The translations under genes were made by a program, and so were the position numbers. A model generated the notes under the pieces. The model was given only the letters and a program-made list of their open reading frames with translations, made no database searches and was not told where the DNA came from. From Pseudomonadota bacterium (GTDB lineage Bacteria; Desulfobacterota; JAPLJL01), in assembly GCA_026388615.1 (NCBI GenBank), contig JAPLJL010000449.1:1-6257 (forward strand): DNA of 6,257 bases. Direction: 5' to 3'. Below, in pieces: positions 4,776 through 6,257 of the stretch (its first letter is position 1; the number at the start of each line of letters is the position of its first letter).

Positions 4776-4793
4776 CGTAGGCTTAAGCCTGCG
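4776..4793. repeat. Palindrome around AGGCTTAAGCCT
   Basis: AGGCTTAAGCCT (4779-4790) is a perfect 12-base palindrome. It extends to 4776-4793 with one G-T pair, and is followed by GGCTACC. It is a separate repeat type from its neighbours. Confidence 0.6.
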
Positions 4794-4804
4794 GCTACCA
4801 AACC

Positions 4805-4832
4805 CGAAACTCGAAACTAGAAACTAGAGACT
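4805..4832. repeat. Four-unit heptamer tandem array downstream of queD
   Basis: The units are CGAAACT, CGAAACT, AGAAACT and AGAGACT in direct succession. The array lies 15 bases beyond the queD stop. Its complement (AGTTTCG units) resembles the heptamers at 5501-5563 on the other side of queD. Confidence 0.7.
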
Positions 4833-4847
4833 GGATATACCGGGCGG

Positions 4848-5219
4848 CTAGCCTGGATAGTAGGTGGCGGCGGAATCCTCGGATTCCCAGACGGTGACTT
4901 TCTTGAGCTTCGGCCCTTTTTTCCCGATCTGGTTTTTCAGCTCATCGTAAATATAGCGGGCGAGATTCTCGGAGGAGGGGTTGGTTTTCTTGAAAGGGGC
5001 AAGCTCGTTCAACAGCTCGTGGTCGAGGCAGGTGATAATTTCATCCGCCAGCTCTTTGAGATCGTGGAAATCCATGACCAGGCCGAGGCGGTCCAGTTTC
5101 CGGGCTTGGACCTTGATCTCGACCTTGAAGGTGTGCCCGTGGACCTTTTCGCATTGTCCCTGGTAGCCGCGGAGCCGGTGGGCGGCGGCGAAGCGGCGGA
5201 TGATCTTGATCTCAAACAT
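4848..5219 (-). CDS. queD: QueD: 6-carboxy-5,6,7,8-tetrahydropterin synthase
   Basis: QueD converts 7,8-dihydroneopterin triphosphate to 6-carboxytetrahydropterin, the second step on the way to preQ0 and queuosine, in the cytoplasm. The 123-residue protein has the zinc ligands His14, His27 and His29 (AAHRLRGYQGQCEKVHGH) and the catalytic Cys23. The likely dyad Asp66-His67 lies in LDHELLNEL, followed by PSSENLARYIY and the substrate-binding Glu112 in VWESEDSAATY. Cys23 is in the QueD/PTPS position, which argues against the folate-type PTPS-III that has Glu there. I chose the ATG at 5219 (MFEIK, as in relatives) over an in-frame TTG at 5231. No other queuosine gene is in the window. The ribosome site is weak (GAG only). 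Confidence 0.9.
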   Translation of the reverse strand: MFEIKIIRRFAAAHRLRGYQGQCEKVHGHTFKVEIKVQARKLDRLGLVMDFHDLKELADEIITCLDHELLNELAPFKKTNPSSENLARYIYDELKNQIGKKGPKLKKVTVWESEDSAATYYPG

Positions 5220-5561
5220 GATCAAACTCAAAGTGAAAAATGACCAATGAATTTAAAATGACTAATGACTAATTTCTAATTCCTAATCAAACCCCAATTT
5301 CTAATGACCAATTAATTAAAAACGACTAATTTCTAATGTCTAATGAAATCCCAAACCCCAATTCCCAATGACTAATGAATATTTTGAAAACGGAATTAGA
5401 CACTTGGATTTTTTAGGCATTAATTAGAAATTCGTCATTAGAAATTAGAAATTTACGGGCGGTTGTTTTGGACTTCGCATTTGGGTTTTGACATTTATTT
5501 GAGCTTTGAGCTTTGAACTTTAAACTTTTAACTTTTAACTTTTAACTTTTAACTTTTAACT
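5220..5561. other. AT-rich non-coding region with interleaved short repeats
   Basis: This 342-base gap between the SHMT-like gene end and queD has no credible gene. Bases 5232-5395 are built from variants of TAATGACTAATTTCTAAT and CAAACCCCAATT. Bases 5420-5452 hold the same words inverted (GTCATTAGAAATTAGAAATT). Bases 5501-5563 are a heptamer array. It must also contain the queD promoter if queD has its own, but the repeats make any -10/-35 call unreliable. Confidence 0.75.
5267..5446. repeat. Short direct and inverted repeats of AATTTCTAATGAC type
   Basis: GACTAATTTCTAAT occurs identically at 5267-5280 and 5324-5337. CAAACCCCAATT occurs at 5288-5299 and 5352-5363. AATTTCTAATGAC at 5296-5308 has a perfect inverted partner at 5434-5446. 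The words overlap and drift, so this is a degenerate repeat field, not a clean array. Confidence 0.65.
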
Positions 5562-5563
5562 TT
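5501..5563. repeat. Nine-unit heptamer tandem array entering the SHMT-like stop codon
   Basis: Nine contiguous 7-base units read GAGCTTT twice, GAACTTT, AAACTTT, then TAACTTT five times, a step-by-step drift along the array. The last unit covers 5557-5563, so the TAA stop of the SHMT-like gene (5562-5564 on the minus strand) overlaps the array end. Confidence 0.85.
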
Positions 5564-6257
5564 ATTTCGGGGCGGGTTGACGTTCGCTCCAGTCCTCCGG
5601 ATCGTCGAAGGAAAAATAGACTTTCTGATATTTCTTCCGGAATTCTTCAACCTCGCCGCCCACGTATTTTCCATCCTTGAGACAGAGCTTGAAGAACCGG
5701 GCAATCTCGATCATTTCCTTTTCCTTCATCCCGAAGCGGGTCATCTCCTGGACGCCGATCCGGATCCCGGCCGGGTTGGCGGCGTTGGCGGTGGGCTCGA
5801 AGGGGAGGAGGTTCATGTTCAGGATGATGTTATTGTCCTTCAGGATCCGGGCTACCTCGTCGCCCCGGCCGTAATTGGCCATGTCGACGGCGACCTGGTG
5901 GGATTCGGTGAAATCAAATTCAGGGGCCTGGACCTTGAACCCGGCTTCATAAAGGTGGCGGGCCAGGGTCTTGGCGTTACGGATTGTCTGGTCGGCGTAA
6001 TCCTTCCCGAACTCGAGGAATTCATAGGTGGTGATGGCCAGGGGCACCAGGGTGTCGAGGTGGTGGTTGGAGGAGCTGCCGGGGAAGGCGCCCCGGTCAA
6101 TCTCCTCCCATTCCCGGTCCTTCATGTTGGAAAAGGCGATCCCCCGCTGGGAGCCGAAAAAAGTCTTATGGGTACTGGCGGTGACCACGTAGGCGCCGTC
6201 CTTGAGAGGGTCCTGGAACTTTCCGCCGGCGATCAGCCCGAGGACATGGGCCATGTC
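5562..6257 (-). CDS. glyA: Serine hydroxymethyltransferase-like PLP enzyme, C-terminal part (start outside window)
   Basis: SHMT interconverts serine and glycine with transfer of a one-carbon unit to tetrahydrofolate or a related pterin. The 231 visible residues start inside the PLP site: DMAH at 1-4 supplies the Asp and His that hold the pyridine ring, and STHKTF carries the Schiff-base Lys at residue 31. The spacing is close to E. coli GlyA (Asp200 to Lys229). NPAGIRIGVQEMTRFGM carries the Arg that binds the substrate carboxylate. Details such as HVLGLIAGGKFQDPL, FFGSQRG and the long charged tail ending in QPAPK differ from ordinary bacterial GlyA and look more like divergent or archaeal-type SHMTs. 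A related transaldolase activity is possible. About half the protein lies beyond the right edge. Confidence 0.75.
   Translation of the reverse strand, partial: DMAHVLGLIAGGKFQDPLKDGAYVVTASTHKTFFGSQRGIAFSNMKDREWEEIDRGAFPGSSSNHHLDTLVPLAITTYEFLEFGKDYADQTIRNAKTLARHLYEAGFKVQAPEFDFTESHQVAVDMANYGRGDEVARILKDNNIILNMNLLPFEPTANAANPAGIRIGVQEMTRFGMKEKEMIEIARFFKLCLKDGKYVGGEVEEFRKKYQKVYFSFDDPEDWSERQPAPK

Larger units (their letters stand above)
4414..4847. other. Non-coding gap of 434 bases rich in inverted repeats
   Basis: No convincing gene lies between the GMC partner start and the queD end. The first 150 bases must hold the promoter of the GMC operon, but I see no clear -35/-10 pair. From about 4572 to 4832 the sequence is a chain of hairpin repeats and a heptamer array, listed separately. 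An open frame at 4554-4820 (+) only translates these repeats. Confidence 0.7.

Noticed and set aside
4554..4820. 88-codon open frame on the plus strand
   Set aside because: It translates the cluster of palindromic repeats. Such frames are typical spurious predictions from intergenic repeats.
5501..5563. Possible CRISPR array
   Set aside because: The 7-base units are contiguous without spacers and no cas gene is nearby.

Overview
This is a bacterial window of roughly 50 percent GC. Most genes lie on the minus strand. The right part carries housekeeping or metabolic genes: a divergent serine hydroxymethyltransferase-like gene running off the right edge, a queD-type gene, and a two-gene GMC oxidoreductase unit. 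The left part is accessory DNA: a BrnT/BrnA toxin-antitoxin pair running off the left edge, a truncated IS3-family element, remnants of a DUF5131 (phage Gp37/Gp68-like) gene and a DUF1016 (YhcG-like) gene fused to each other, a shortened ORF6N gene, and a lone DUF433 gene. The repeat-rich intergenic DNA and the oxidoreductase type are reminiscent of Desulfobacterota or similar environmental lineages. That is an impression only; nothing here fixes the taxon.

Layout from left to right: brnT 3' part (1-218, +) overlaps brnA (178-453, +). Next comes a short unassigned stretch, then an IS3-family remnant (about 531-1014, -) with intact orfA, a cut-off orfB and one recognisable end. Region 1015-1146 holds nothing I recognise. 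Region 1147-1667 (-) is a DUF1016 N-terminal domain joined out of frame to the last 59 codons of a DUF5131 gene. ORF6N (1657-1995, -) overlaps it, and DUF433 (2090-2311, -) follows. The GMC oxidoreductase (2483-4000, -) and its small partner (4012-4413, -) form an operon. Region 4414-4847 is non-coding and packed with inverted repeats. queD (4848-5219, -) is followed by a 342-base AT-rich repeat region and then the SHMT-like gene (5562-6257, -, start outside the window).

How the genes fit together: BrnT/BrnA is a self-contained type II toxin-antitoxin module. The DUF5131, DUF1016, ORF6N and DUF433 genes look like a decaying accessory patch, where every member except DUF433 is visibly shortened or chimeric. 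The GMC enzyme carries a ferredoxin-like four-cysteine motif and is translated with a small protein resembling the N-terminal part of long-chain alcohol oxidases, so the two probably form one redox enzyme. The most notable points are that Fe-S-like GMC enzyme, codon-phased palindromes inside the ORF6N and DUF1016 genes, a dispersed TTGTAGT-type inverted repeat in three copies, and two heptamer tandem arrays flanking queD.
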